Assembly (NCBI GenBank): GCA_049511415.1
Contig: JBEKYC010000013.1
Location: forward strand, 1-64,000
Direction: 5' to 3'
Source: Bog-159 sp049511415
Lineage (GTDB): Bacteria; Acidobacteriota; Terriglobia; Bryobacterales; Bryobacteraceae
Length of the DNA stretch: 64,000 nt
How positions within the stretch are numbered: the first letter of the stretch is position 1; the number at the start of each line of letters is the position of its first letter. This document shows positions 1 to 9,170 of this stretch, piece after piece. A program made the position numbers and the translations under genes. A model generated the notes under the pieces. That model searched no databases and was not told the DNA's origin. It was given only the letters and a program-made list of their open reading frames with translations.

Positions 1-170
1 TCTAAGACGCCTACATGTTTCTTCATGCCCGTAAGGGTCATGTGGAACCTCTCGGCAAGGGCTGTGATCGAAGCGTCCGCACGCCCGAGTTGCTCCAGAA
101 CGCCGCGTCGGGTGGCGTCCGACAGCGCGCCGAACGAGGCATCGAAGTGGGCTTGGCTATACTGAGCCAT
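1..170 (-). CDS. ArsR-family HTH transcriptional regulator, N-terminal part (runs off the window)
   Basis: Reading leftwards from an ATG at 168-170, 56 codons are visible before the window edge. The translation begins MAQYSQAHFDASFGALSDAT and continues with RRGVLEQLGRADASITALAE and RFHMTLTGMKKHVGVL. This is the first helix and helix-turn-helix of ArsR/SmtB-type winged-helix regulators, of the subgroup without an obvious metal-binding Cys that often sits beside an SRPBCC (AHSA1-like) gene. Such proteins bind DNA as dimers and usually repress their own operon. The rest of the gene and any partner lie outside the window. The start is supported by the usual family N-terminus and by a perfect inverted repeat that straddles it. 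Confidence 0.82.
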   Translation of the reverse strand, partial: MAQYSQAHFDASFGALSDATRRGVLEQLGRADASITALAERFHMTLTGMKKHVGVL

Positions 171-183
171 ACGGTTCAGTATA
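158..183. promoter_or_regulatory. Perfect 8-bp inverted repeat over the ArsR-type start codon (candidate operator)
   Basis: TATACTGA at 158-165 and TCAGTATA at 176-183 are exact reverse complements separated by 10 bp. They flank the ATG of the truncated ArsR-type gene. Dyads of this size near the start are typical autorepression sites of ArsR dimers; that role here is inferred from position and symmetry only. Confidence 0.5.
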
Positions 184-398
184 CAACATGGGTGACGGCA
201 TGCAATGGGAGGCTGACCGCCCGCTGCGTTGCCCGGCGATCCACCTAAACTCACGATCAACGGCGTAGCGTTTACCGGAGAGGGCAAACTAGTTCGAAAG
301 GCAACTGGCTACGAACAGGAAAAGCTGAAGCCGCGCTATCCCACATCGGGTTCGCGGGCTGCGCGCGCCGAGCTTCCGACGCCCATTGGAGCGTATCG

Positions 399-692
399 GT
401 GACCCACAGATTTCTCCGACGAGGCTTTATTTGGGACGAGGCCACGCTTCGCAACGGTTCGTTGTTCACACTCCGCTCCGACATCGGAGACATCGACTTA
501 CTTGCCGAAGTAACGGGATTGGGGACGTACGAGGATGTGGGGGCGGTGTCGATAACGGTCGAAGCCTACCAACGCGGCTTTCGGGCCGTGGATTTAAAGG
601 GTCTGATTAAGGCGAAGCAAGCCGCGGGAAGACAGAAGGACCTTGAGGGCCTGCCGGAGATGGAAGCCCTCCTCGAAGCCCAAGAGCCGTAG
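399..692 (+). pseudogene. C-terminal remnant of a nucleotidyltransferase-like (DUF6036/AbiEii-type) protein
   Basis: The translation from a GTG at 399 (97 codons) contains FIWDEATLRNGSLFTL, SDIGDIDLLAEVTGLGTYED, then DLKGLIKAKQAAGRQKDL and LPEMEALLE. I recognise this as the back half of small nucleotidyltransferase-fold proteins often annotated as nucleotidyl transferase AbiEii/DUF6036. The front half, which carries the GG(S/T)xD nucleotide-binding motif, is not visible. The same frame stays open back to 249 but shows no family resemblance there, and no ribosome-binding site precedes 399. It is probably a truncated relic. The stretch 171-398 otherwise holds only the ArsR upstream region and no gene I can support. 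Confidence 0.5.
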
Positions 693-726
693 TACTGGCC
701 CGCGGACCAACGTCAGCGTGCATTCA

Positions 727-732
727 TATAAT
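727..732 (+). promoter_or_regulatory. Candidate -10 box upstream of the broken TIGR03437 gene
   Basis: A consensus TATAAT lies 18 nt before the ATG at 751. No convincing -35 hexamer is seen 16-18 bp upstream. The predicted transcript start would leave a leader of about 12 nt. Confidence 0.4.
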
Positions 733-750
733 CAACGGTAGGTCGAACCT

Positions 751-2540
751 ATGCACAAGCTGTGTCTGCTTACCGCCGCATTTACGGCCCTGGTTTACGG
801 ACAGACGCCTATCATTGAAGATGTCCAGAATGCGGCCAGCCGGGTTAGTATCACTGCCCTCACGCCCCAGATGCTGTTCACTATCACGGGACAAAACCTG
901 GCTACCTCCACTGAAACCGCCGGTTATCCGCTTCCCACCACTCTCGGCGGCGCCACGGTTACGATCAGCACTAGCCTTTCGTCATCCCCCCTAATGAACT
1001 ATCATGCGCCGGTGCCCCTGCTTTACGTCTCGCCCACGCGGATCAACGCGCAGGCGCCATCATAGCTGGAAAACCTCTTAGATACCGGCGGTGCTAACGG
1101 CGGCACGGTGACGCTGACAGTCGCCACGACTGAAGTGAGCAACGCAGCCGAATTGAACCTGCAGTCGTCCGGAGTCGGCGTTTTCACTCAAGGATCTACC
1201 GGCTGCGGACAGCCCCTCGCTTTCAACATTCATTCCGACGGCAGCCCGATCAGCCTGAATTCCCCCAGAACAGCTTCGATCCGGACAAAGACCTAGGCCT
1301 GGCCATCCTGCTCACCGGCATCGGCTTTTTCTCCGATCGCACGGACGGCGTCGCATGGCAACTGAATCCATCCGACAATCTTGCGCCTCCGGTAGGTCAG
1401 ACTACCGCCAGCAATTTACCCACGCAGGTGCTCTTCGGCGCGCCGGGCGTCACGGGAGTTCTAGTGGGGTTGGGGAGTCAATACATCGGACCCGCCATCG
1501 GATACGCGGGCATCGATCAGGTCAATGCAGTCGCCAATTGGGGTACCGCCCTCAATTGGACGGTGCCCGCGCAGGGCTGTAAAGTGCCGATGTACCTTTC
1601 CAACGCCGCGTGGGACGGCGTTCAAAGCGCCTCCCAGTTGGTGGACGTCAGCATTCACTCCGGGGGCGGCGCTTGCGTGGATTCGCCGCAGGATACATTG
1701 GGCATCATCGAGTGGCAGGAGATGACCCTCAGCGACACGACCGGGACTTCAACGTCGGAAGCCGTGACCGCTCGTTTCCTCCAGTCGGATGGCCTTGGCT
1801 TTCCCGCCCCCGGTCCTCCCGGCGCGCCGCCAGCGACGTTTCCTGGCGTGGGCGGCCCAGGCTATACAACGATTCCACCAGCACCGGCCGCCTGCGCCGC
1901 TGCGGTGCCAACGCTCGACGCGGGCAACCTGATGATCTCCGGTCCGGGCATCGCATCGTTGGTGCTCGCGCCGGTGTCGCAGGACGGACAAGTCGTCTAT
2001 CAAGCCTCCGTCCCCTCGGGCGCGATCCAAGGAGGCGCCTACCAGGCCGCTGGCGCCGGCAGCAGCCAGATTGCGCCATTCAGCGCCAGTGGACGCATCC
2101 CTGCGCCCATCACGATTCTCGGCAACCTGCAGCCCGGCGCGAACCTGCCCGGCCTTGGGTACCCAAACTCTAGCTTCACCGTCCAGTGGAGCGGCGGTGA
2201 CGATCAGAGTGCCGTCACCTTGGAGTTCATCGTGCGCAATTTCGGCGGGGAACTGCCAGCCCCCTTTGATATGGCCGTTTCAACTCTGGCTTCGAACCAA
2301 TCGATCACCATCTCGGATCACACGCTCCCATACGGGCAAATTTGTAATATGTGCTTCCCAATAGACATTCCCAACGGCGACGTCGAACTGATCTTCACTC
2401 AAACACCCGTAACTGCGCCCACGCAGCCCTTCTCCGCAAGCGGACTCGGCATGGGTGGCGAACTGACATGGCGTTACGTCTTCGACTACAAAGGCCTGAC
2501 GGATGTTCCGCCGTACGGAACGTCCGCCGTCTTAAAATAG
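751..2540 (+). pseudogene. Solibacter-type TIGR03437 secreted protein, interrupted by a stop and a frameshift
   Basis: The reading frame starts at an ATG (751) with a signal peptide (MHKLCLLTAAFTALVYGQ). It then shows the TIGR03437 pattern: VQNAASR, FTITGQNLA, TLGGATVTI, LLYVSPTRINAQAPS. A TAG at 1063-1065 interrupts it, but the same frame continues with LENLLDTGGANGGTVTL to about 1263. At a C5 run (1262-1266) the sense frame shifts by -1, giving QNSFDPDKDLGLAILL and then one open frame to the TAA at 2538-2540. The late part (ILGNLQPGANLPGL, FTVQWSGGDDQSAVTLEFIV) parallels the intact paralogue at 44328-46154. It is either a pseudogene or a gene hit by two sequence errors. In its intact form it would be an exported beta-rich protein of unknown role. 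Confidence 0.72.
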
Positions 2541-2618
2541 ATTAATCGGCGCCGGACGGTTTGGGCGAAACGCAGCCCCTGCATCCGGGCGTCTATGTTT
2601 TCGCGAGAGGTGTCGCGG

Positions 2619-3425
2619 ATGGCGCAGACCGGGAGACCCCCACAGACGGCCCGCATCAACGGCCAGATCATTATCGACCAGCTCATCCGCAACATGGAGT
2701 TGGGAGACTTTGAGATGGGCTTCAGCATCCTCGTGCCCTGCATCTTCAGCGTCTACCTGCATCCCACGGATTACGCACGCCTGGCCGGCATCCAGGACCT
2801 GATTAAAGAAGATGCCCGGCGCGCGCTCAATGGACGCCTCGCGGAGTGGAACGCCAAACCTCCACTGTTCAAGCGCGGCAAGAAGAGCAAGCCGTACCGC
2901 ATCGCGCGCAAGGACTGGTGGATCGAATTCTTCGCCGATAGCGAAGACGTGGTGCCGGCCGGCGACGTGGAGATCCACTCCGAGCTGAACGATGTCCCCC
3001 AGCCGGGATACCGCGGGATCAAGACCACCCTGATCGACCGCGATACTTCCATCTCCTCCGAGCGCGTGGCGCGCGACCGCACCATGACGCGCCGCGGCGT
3101 CGACAAGATCTTCGCCGAGATCCGCTACGAAGACGACTCCGGGCCGCAGAGTTACTTCGTGACACAGAACGAAATCACCATCGGCCGGGGCGGCGAGGAC
3201 CTGTCCGTGGATCTGCCGCTCTATACCAAGGACGAGGTCTCGCGCGAGCATCTGCGGTTGCGGCGCGACCCGTCCACGGGCAGCTTCACGGTGGCCGACA
3301 ACAGCCGCAACGGCACTTGGCTGGACGGCCGCAAATTGGCCCGCGGCGTGGAGGAGCCCATGCCCGATCGCGCGCGCATACAGGTAGCCGAAGTCATCAC
3401 CCTGTCGTTTGAGGTCAAGAAGTAA
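2619..3425 (+). CDS. FHA-domain protein with FhaA-like N-terminal region (operon gene 1)
   Basis: A 268-residue soluble protein. Residues ~1-110 resemble the DUF3662 region of FhaA-like proteins. The C-terminal ~100 residues are a forkhead-associated domain with its phosphothreonine-binding loops visible: ITIGRGGEDL, then EVSREHLRLRR, then DNSRNGTWLDGRKLARG. FHA domains bind phospho-Thr peptides, so this is a likely reader of the kinase encoded two genes downstream. An in-frame ATG at 2595 is an alternative start. I prefer 2619 (MAQTGRPPQ) because a GAGAGG-like ribosome-binding site precedes it. It opens an operon on the plus strand, with only 2 nt to the next reading frame. Confidence 0.85.
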   Translation: MAQTGRPPQTARINGQIIIDQLIRNMELGDFEMGFSILVPCIFSVYLHPTDYARLAGIQDLIKEDARRALNGRLAEWNAKPPLFKRGKKSKPYRIARKDWWIEFFADSEDVVPAGDVEIHSELNDVPQPGYRGIKTTLIDRDTSISSERVARDRTMTRRGVDKIFAEIRYEDDSGPQSYFVTQNEITIGRGGEDLSVDLPLYTKDEVSREHLRLRRDPSTGSFTVADNSRNGTWLDGRKLARGVEEPMPDRARIQVAEVITLSFEVKK

Positions 3426-3427
3426 TC

Positions 3428-3526
3428 ATGTTTCATCCCTACTTCCTGCATATCCCCTTCGTCCTGCTATTCCTGGCATTAGTGGTGTGCTTTGTCGTCG
3501 TGCACATTGTCAAGGAGCGCGATTGA
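3428..3526 (+). CDS. 32-residue single-TM membrane peptide between FHA and phosphatase genes
   Basis: ATG 3428 to TGA 3526 encodes MFHPYFLHIPFVLLFLALVV followed by CFVVVHIVKERD. The peptide is almost entirely one hydrophobic helix with a charged KERD tail, which suggests a bitopic protein with a cytoplasmic C-terminus. It sits 2 nt after the FHA stop and 1 nt before the PP2C start, so it is translationally packed into the operon. The coding sequence also contains AAGGAG at 3512-3517, the ribosome-binding site of the next gene. It could be a leader or coupling peptide, or a real membrane partner of the kinase-phosphatase pair. No family is known to me. Confidence 0.55.
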   Translation: MFHPYFLHIPFVLLFLALVVCFVVVHIVKERD

Positions 3527-3527
3527 T

Positions 3528-4448
3528 ATGGGCGTGGCGGTGGGCTGGCGCGCGGGTGTCGCCACCGACACAGGACTGGTGCGCGCCTCCAACGAAGACC
3601 GCTACTGGATCGACGGTGACCACGGCGCATTCCTGGTAGTCGATGGAGTGGGCGGCCGGGCCGCCGGCGAAACCGCCGCCGAAACGGCCGTGGAAGCCAT
3701 CCGCGCCGAGCTGGCCCAGGGCGAAGGCAGCGCGGAGGATCGCGTCCGCCGGGCCATCGCCGGCGCGAATAACCGCATCTATGACCTGGCGCGCGATTCC
3801 GAGTCTCTGCGCGGCATGGCCTGCGTGCTGACTCTGGCACTGGTCGACGCGGATGCCATGGTCATCGGCCACGTGGGCGATTCGCGCCTGTACCTGATCT
3901 GGAATGGCGGCATACGCAAGCTGACCTCGGATCATTCCCCGGTCGGCGAGGGCGAAGATTCCGGCGAACTGACCGAAGTGCAGGCTATGCTGCACCCCCG
4001 CCGCAACGAGGTTTTTCGGGATGTAGGTTCGCGCCCGCACGACGCCGGCGACGACGATTTCATCGAGGTCCGCCGCTGCCATTTCAAGCCCGATGCGGCT
4101 TTCCTGCTATGCAGCGACGGTTTGAGCGATCTGCTGCCTGCGGCGTCCATTCGCGACATCGTGGAGCGCTACGATGGCGATCCCGAGGTGGTAGCGCGGG
4201 AACTGGTGGAGGCCGCCAACGAAGCCGGCGGCAGCGACAACGTGACGGCCCTACTGGTGGCCGGGAATGAGTTCCGCGGCCGCGCCTCGAAGGGAACTCT
4301 GGACCGCAACCGGCACTCCACCACACGTATGCGTGTGGAGGCCGCAACCTCGGACCCGTCGCGCCTGGCGGGCCGCTTCGCGTTCCTGATCTATGGCTTT
4401 CTGCTGGGCTTCGCGCTGTGCGCGGCTCTGCACGCCGTGAAAGGTTGA
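3528..4448 (+). CDS. PP2C-family Ser/Thr protein phosphatase, membrane-anchored (PstP-like)
   Basis: A 306-residue PP2C phosphatase. Metal-binding and core motifs are present in order: SNEDRYW (D24), LVVDGVGGRAAGE (D39, G40), GHVGDSRLYLI, LTSDHS, LLCSDGLSDLL and GGSDNVTALLV. After a ~45-residue basic linker comes a C-terminal hydrophobic helix (FAFLIYGFLLGFALCAAL), so the catalytic domain should face the cytoplasm. It would dephosphorylate substrates of the adjacent kinase. The start at 3528 is set by AAGGAG ten bases upstream and by the conserved domain start; an upstream in-frame ATG at 3492 lies inside the preceding small gene. The stop is 1 nt from the kinase start. Confidence 0.92.
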   Translation: MGVAVGWRAGVATDTGLVRASNEDRYWIDGDHGAFLVVDGVGGRAAGETAAETAVEAIRAELAQGEGSAEDRVRRAIAGANNRIYDLARDSESLRGMACVLTLALVDADAMVIGHVGDSRLYLIWNGGIRKLTSDHSPVGEGEDSGELTEVQAMLHPRRNEVFRDVGSRPHDAGDDDFIEVRRCHFKPDAAFLLCSDGLSDLLPAASIRDIVERYDGDPEVVARELVEAANEAGGSDNVTALLVAGNEFRGRASKGTLDRNRHSTTRMRVEAATSDPSRLAGRFAFLIYGFLLGFALCAALHAVKG

Positions 4449-4449
4449 C

Positions 4450-6060
4450 ATGGCGCCTGCCACGCGATTCGGACCCTACGAGATCATACGCCCGCTGGGC
4501 CGCAGCATGAACGATGTCTACTTGGCGCGCGACACACGCGAGAATCGCCAGGCCGCGCTCAAGCTGATCAAAGCGGGCACGGATGCCGTCTCGCGGCTGG
4601 TGATGGAAGCCGAGCGCCGCGGCGCCGCCATCCAGCAGCGGCTGCGTTCCCTCGATCCGCGGGTCATCGAGGTTTACGATTTCGGCGATCTCGACGGATA
4701 TTTCTTCGTCGCCATGCAGTACGTGGAAGGCCGCAATCTGGCCGAGGTGCTGGCGCGTGATGGCCGCATGAGCGCCCTGCGCGCGGCGCGTATTGCCCTG
4801 GAGATTTGCGGACAGCTCCAAAAATTCCATACCTTTCAACCCGGCGACGGCGCGGTGGCTGCGGTGGTGCATGGCGACATCAAGCCGTCGAATGTGCATC
4901 TCGGCCTCAATGAAACCGTCCGCCTGTTGGACTTCGGAATTGCTAAAACATTGCGGCCGGATCGTGATTTTACGTACCACAACTTCGGCAGTCCGGGTTA
5001 TTGCTCACCCGAGCGGCTGGCCCGTTCGCTGGTGGATCAGCAGACCGACCTGTGGGCGGTGGGTGTAACACTTTACGAAATGGTCGCGGGCCGCCCGCCG
5101 TACCAGGCAGAAGATACGCGCAAACTGGAGAAGCTGATTCAGTCGCGCAGGCCGCCGCGAGCCCTGCCCGCGGAGTGTCCCGCGCCGCTGAAGGCCATCA
5201 TCCGAAAAGCGCTGGCGCCCGCCGTCGAACGGCGCTACCCATCGGCAGCAGCCTTTGCCGCGGATTTGCAAACATTCCTGGACGGCGGCGAAACCGTCGC
5301 CGAACAGGAGAAGCGCGGCGCCTGGAAGCCGAATCCGACCCTCGAGGCTGGGCATGCGCCGCCGCCGAAGCGGAGGAAAAAGGGCAGGGCGCGGCACATC
5401 GCGGAGCAGGGTGCCGGCGCGTTGGCCTGCCTGCTGACGGGCATGCTGCTGTTCATCGGCACCAGTCTATGCTCCCGCTACTGGACTGGCAGCCGGGAGA
5501 TCCGCACCACCATGGATTGGGATCTGTATCAGGATTTGCAGGTTCAGTTCGCATTTCTGGGCAAGTTTTCGCCAGTCAACGGCCTGCGCGCGGAATTGCG
5601 CGCAGCCTATCAGCGGGCCGCGTCGCAGGCCATCGCGCATGGCGATTGGCGCAAGGCTCAGCCCTACCTGGCGCACGCTGTCGAAGAACTGGGCGCCACC
5701 GATGGTCAGACTCGTGCGCGGCTGGCCTACGCGCGCGAGCAGTTCGCCGAAGCCGCCCGCCTGGCTCCGGATTGGCCCGATCCGCACGTAGCGCTGGCGC
5801 GCACGTCTCTGGCGAAGCCGGACGTGGCGCTCAGCGAGATTCAAAAGGCCGGACAACTTGGATATAAGCCGGCCGCGAAAGATATCCGGCCGATCGCCGA
5901 AGCCTTTCGCGCGCGCGGATTCGAGGAGTTGGAGGCCGGCGACAGCACCGCGGCGCGTCGCGATTTCGATAGCGCGCGCAGCATCTCAACCGATATTGAA
6001 ATTCCCGATCTGCAGCCGCAACCCCCGCCACGGAAGTCGAGGTCCCACCGATGGCGGTAA
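4450..6060 (+). CDS. Transmembrane Ser/Thr protein kinase (PknB-type) with extracytoplasmic helical domain
   Basis: A 536-residue bacterial Hanks-type kinase. Catalytic residues are visible: K38 in AALKLIK, HGDIKPSN (D143), LLDFGIAKTL (D161), GSPGYCSPERL and DLWAVGVTLYEMVAGRPPY. The glycine loop is degenerate: LGRSMNDVYLA keeps only the first glycine of GxGxxG. A basic linker precedes a TM segment at ~322-342 (GALACLLTGMLLFIGTSLC). The ~190-residue outer part looks TPR-like (repeated LA/AR helices such as FAEAARLAPDWPDPHVAL) and has no PASTA repeats. The gene overlaps the next by 10 nt. It probably phosphorylates cell-wall and FHA-bound partners from the same operon. Confidence 0.9.
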   Translation: MAPATRFGPYEIIRPLGRSMNDVYLARDTRENRQAALKLIKAGTDAVSRLVMEAERRGAAIQQRLRSLDPRVIEVYDFGDLDGYFFVAMQYVEGRNLAEVLARDGRMSALRAARIALEICGQLQKFHTFQPGDGAVAAVVHGDIKPSNVHLGLNETVRLLDFGIAKTLRPDRDFTYHNFGSPGYCSPERLARSLVDQQTDLWAVGVTLYEMVAGRPPYQAEDTRKLEKLIQSRRPPRALPAECPAPLKAIIRKALAPAVERRYPSAAAFAADLQTFLDGGETVAEQEKRGAWKPNPTLEAGHAPPPKRRKKGRARHIAEQGAGALACLLTGMLLFIGTSLCSRYWTGSREIRTTMDWDLYQDLQVQFAFLGKFSPVNGLRAELRAAYQRAASQAIAHGDWRKAQPYLAHAVEELGATDGQTRARLAYAREQFAEAARLAPDWPDPHVALARTSLAKPDVALSEIQKAGQLGYKPAAKDIRPIAEAFRARGFEELEAGDSTAARRDFDSARSISTDIEIPDLQPQPPPRKSRSHRWR

Positions 6061-9000
6061 CCAAGAGTTGGGAGCCTGTTGCACAAGCTCGGGCTGCGGT
6101 GACTGCGCGCCCCACATCCGTGCTGTGGCTGGCGGCTGCATCCGTCCTGGTTGCGTGCGGACTCGTGTTCGCTTACCTCGCCAAGACACAGGACTTTCGC
6201 GAAGGCATGCTGAACCTCAACGCCGTCTCAAGCGCCGATCAGCTCTTGCCCTACCTCGAAATCTTCCAGGATCGCGACACGCGCATCGCCGCCGCCGACA
6301 AGATGTTCGCTTTTTTGCAATCGGCACGCCCGCTCAAGAACGTCGGCACGCTATCGCGGCTCCGCCAGAATCGCAAGCCGCTACTGCCCGTGTCGAAGCT
6401 CAAGCCGCTGCTGGTGGTGCGGACGCCCGCCGAATTCCGCCGCGAGTTCATCGCGTGGTCGGCACTTTACGTGGGTGGTTTCTACCTGGTTTGGATCGCC
6501 TGGCGGGCACGCCGCTTCACGGGCGATACCGCCATTTTACCTGGGCTGCACCTGCTCTCCGGCGTCGGTCTCATCCTGATGCTCAGCCTGCGCGATCCCC
6601 TGCGCGATACGCTCGAATTTCGCAAATTCGCGCTGGGCTCGTTTCTCGGCTGCCTGCTGCTGCTCCTGCCGCTGTTCCGCGCCTTCGATTACCGCCGCTT
6701 GGCGTATTGGATCTACACGCCGCTGATGGCGGCCTTCGTTCTGTTCGCTTTGCTGCTGCGCTTCGGCACGGGCCCAGGCGCCAGCGATAATAAAGTCAAC
6801 CTTGGCCCGTTTCAGCCGGTCGAGATCATCAAGATCCTGGTGGTGCTGTTCCTGGCCGGATACTTCGCGCGCAACTGGGAACGCCTGCGCGACCTGCGCC
6901 AGAAGGGCCTGCGCCGGCTGGGTGTGCCGCGGCTGGCGCACATTCTGCCGGTGGCCTGCGCCACAGCCACGGCCATCCTGCTGTTCTTCGTGCTGAAAGA
7001 CCTGGGCCCCGCGCTGGTGCTGTTCTTCCTTTTTCTGACGATGTTCTCTGTGGCCCACGGCCGGCCTGGCCTGGCGATTCTGGGCATCGCCGTGATGCTG
7101 GCCGCCGTCACGGTAGGCTACCGCATCGGTCAGCCGCACACCGTCGTCGAGCGCATTAACATGTGGCTCTCGCCCTGGGATAACGACGTGCATGGCGGCA
7201 ATCAACTGGCGCACGGGCTCTGGGCGTTTTCAACCGGCGGCGTCTGGGGCTCCGGCCCCGGCTACGGCGATCCTGGCATGATCCCCGCCGGCAGCACGGA
7301 CCTGGTGCTCCCGGCCATCGGCGAAGAATGGGGATTTGCCGGCGTGGTGAGCGTGTTTCTGCTCTTCGGATTTCTGATCTACCGCGCCTTCCGCATCGCG
7401 TTGCGGGCGCTCTCGGATTACGCCTTTTTCCTGGCACTGGGCCTGGCGTCACTACTGGCTTACGAGATGCTGCTGATCTCTTCCGGCGTGCTGGGCGCTT
7501 TGCCGCTCTCTGGCGTGGTATCGCCCTTCTTGAGTTCCGGTAATACGGCGATGCTGGCGAATTTCCTCATCTTCGCCCTGCTGCTGGCGATCTCCGCGGG
7601 CAAGACTTCAACCGATAACCGGCCGCTCTTCCGTGTCCCGGTGCGCTGGTCGGGCACGGCGTTGGCGGCTGGTGGCCTGGTGCTGATCTGCTTCGCCGCG
7701 CGCTACCAGGTGCTCCACGACCGCGAATACCTCGCCCGTGACGCGCACGTCTTCGAAGACGACGGCGTCAAGCGCGCCCAACACAACCCGCGCATCAATT
7801 CCATCGCGCGCGAAATCCCCCGCGGCGATATCTTCGACCGCAATGGCATTCTGTTGGCCACCAGCAGTTGGGACGCGCTGGCGCAGCGCCGTGCGCAATA
7901 CCAGTCGCTGGGGATCGCCATCGATCAGGCCTGCTCGCGCCTGGATTCGCGTCATTATCCGTTCGGCGCGGCCACGGCGCATTTCCTTGGAGATCTGCGC
8001 ACGGGCGAAAATTTCCACGCGCCCAATGCCTCGCTGGTGGAGCACGATGCCAACCCGCGCCTACAAGGTTACCAGTATCCCGAATTGGTGTCCCTGGTAC
8101 GCTATCGCCATCAGCCCGGCAACCCCGCGCTGGCGAGCCTGCTGGCGCGTGACCGCAGTGTGCGCACCACGCTCGATATTCGCCTGCAGATGCGCGCCGA
8201 CGAAATCCTGCGCCGGCGCCTGCAACAGGCCAACAAGGAAAAAGGCGCGGCCGTAGTGATGGATGCGCGCACCGGTGACGTGCTCGCCATGGTGAGTATC
8301 CCCGAACCCGCGCCGCCCGCCGGGCGCACCGCGCCACCTTCGAACGATGAGTTACTCGACCGCGCGCGTTACGGCGAATATCCGCCGGGATCCACGTTCA
8401 AGCTGGTCACGGCGATGGCCGCGCTGCGGCTCGATCCGGCGATGCGCGACAAGCCCTTCACCTGCCGGCGCCTGAGCGATGGCCGCGCAGGAGCCATCGT
8501 CGCCGGATTCCGCCGGCCCATACGCGACGACATCAAAGACCGCCCCCACGGCACGCTCACCATGGAGCACGCCATCGAAGTCTCCTGTAATGCCTATTTC
8601 GCGCAGCTTGGGACCTATCTGGTCGGCTCGCAAGCCCTCCAGGAAACCGCCGATCTGCTCGACATCTCATCGGGCAGTCCGGGTGAGTTGAAGGCCACCT
8701 TGCCCTTTGCTTCCTACGGCCAGGGACCGCTGCTGATCACGCCGTTCAAAATGGCCCGGGTGGCCGCCACCATCGCCGCAGGCGGCGCCATGCCGCAAGG
8801 CCGTTGGGAACTGGATGCCGCCAACCAGCGCAGCGACGCCCCGCGCAGTATCGTGCCGGATGAGCCCGCCGCATTCATTGCCGGGGCAATGCGCAAAGTA
8901 GTGACTGACGGCACGGCGCGGAACGCCATGGCCGGAACTCCGGTCAATCTCGCCGGCAAGACCGGCACGGCGCAGCTCGGCGCCGGCGAGCCGCATGCCT

Positions 9001-9170
9001 GGTTCGCCGGATTCGCGCCGTATGAAGGCGACCCTGCACGCCGCGTCGCCTTCGCGGTGCTGGTGGAACACGGCGGCTACGGCGGCCAGGTAGCCGCCCC
9101 CATCGCGCGTGAGATTATGGAAGCTGCGCAACAATTGGGACTCCTGCAAACGAGTTCTACCGCACCATGA
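6051..9170 (+). CDS. Fused SEDS glycosyltransferase (RodA/FtsW) and class B penicillin-binding transpeptidase
   Basis: One 1039-residue polypeptide with no internal stop. Residues ~30-100 contain a TM helix and an extra outer region. Residues ~130-520 are a SEDS domain of about ten TM helices, with FQPVEIIKILVVLFLAGYFA, WDNDVHGGNQLAHGLWAFST and the AGSTDLVLPAIGEEWGF loop (D417, equivalent to the essential RodA/FtsW Asp). Residues ~545-1039 are a class B PBP: RGDIFDRNGILLA (~590), then PPGSTFKLVTA (nucleophile S781, K784), VSCNAYFAQLG (S845-x-N847) and AGKTGTAQLG (K970-T-G). The first part polymerises lipid II and the second crosslinks glycans, roles normally filled by separate RodA-PBP2 or FtsW-PBP3 proteins. 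It overlaps its neighbours by 10 and 4 nt. Confidence 0.93.
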   Translation: MAVTKSWEPVAQARAAVTARPTSVLWLAAASVLVACGLVFAYLAKTQDFREGMLNLNAVSSADQLLPYLEIFQDRDTRIAAADKMFAFLQSARPLKNVGTLSRLRQNRKPLLPVSKLKPLLVVRTPAEFRREFIAWSALYVGGFYLVWIAWRARRFTGDTAILPGLHLLSGVGLILMLSLRDPLRDTLEFRKFALGSFLGCLLLLLPLFRAFDYRRLAYWIYTPLMAAFVLFALLLRFGTGPGASDNKVNLGPFQPVEIIKILVVLFLAGYFARNWERLRDLRQKGLRRLGVPRLAHILPVACATATAILLFFVLKDLGPALVLFFLFLTMFSVAHGRPGLAILGIAVMLAAVTVGYRIGQPHTVVERINMWLSPWDNDVHGGNQLAHGLWAFSTGGVWGSGPGYGDPGMIPAGSTDLVLPAIGEEWGFAGVVSVFLLFGFLIYRAFRIALRALSDYAFFLALGLASLLAYEMLLISSGVLGALPLSGVVSPFLSSGNTAMLANFLIFALLLAISAGKTSTDNRPLFRVPVRWSGTALAAGGLVLICFAARYQVLHDREYLARDAHVFEDDGVKRAQHNPRINSIAREIPRGDIFDRNGILLATSSWDALAQRRAQYQSLGIAIDQACSRLDSRHYPFGAATAHFLGDLRTGENFHAPNASLVEHDANPRLQGYQYPELVSLVRYRHQPGNPALASLLARDRSVRTTLDIRLQMRADEILRRRLQQANKEKGAAVVMDARTGDVLAMVSIPEPAPPAGRTAPPSNDELLDRARYGEYPPGSTFKLVTAMAALRLDPAMRDKPFTCRRLSDGRAGAIVAGFRRPIRDDIKDRPHGTLTMEHAIEVSCNAYFAQLGTYLVGSQALQETADLLDISSGSPGELKATLPFASYGQGPLLITPFKMARVAATIAAGGAMPQGRWELDAANQRSDAPRSIVPDEPAAFIAGAMRKVVTDGTARNAMAGTPVNLAGKTGTAQLGAGEPHAWFAGFAPYEGDPARRVAFAVLVEHGGYGGQVAAPIAREIMEAAQQLGLLQTSSTAP

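Noticed and set aside
2532..3251. 239-codon minus-strand frame opposite the first FHA gene
   Set aside because: Antisense to a gene with clear FHA motifs; no ribosome-binding site.
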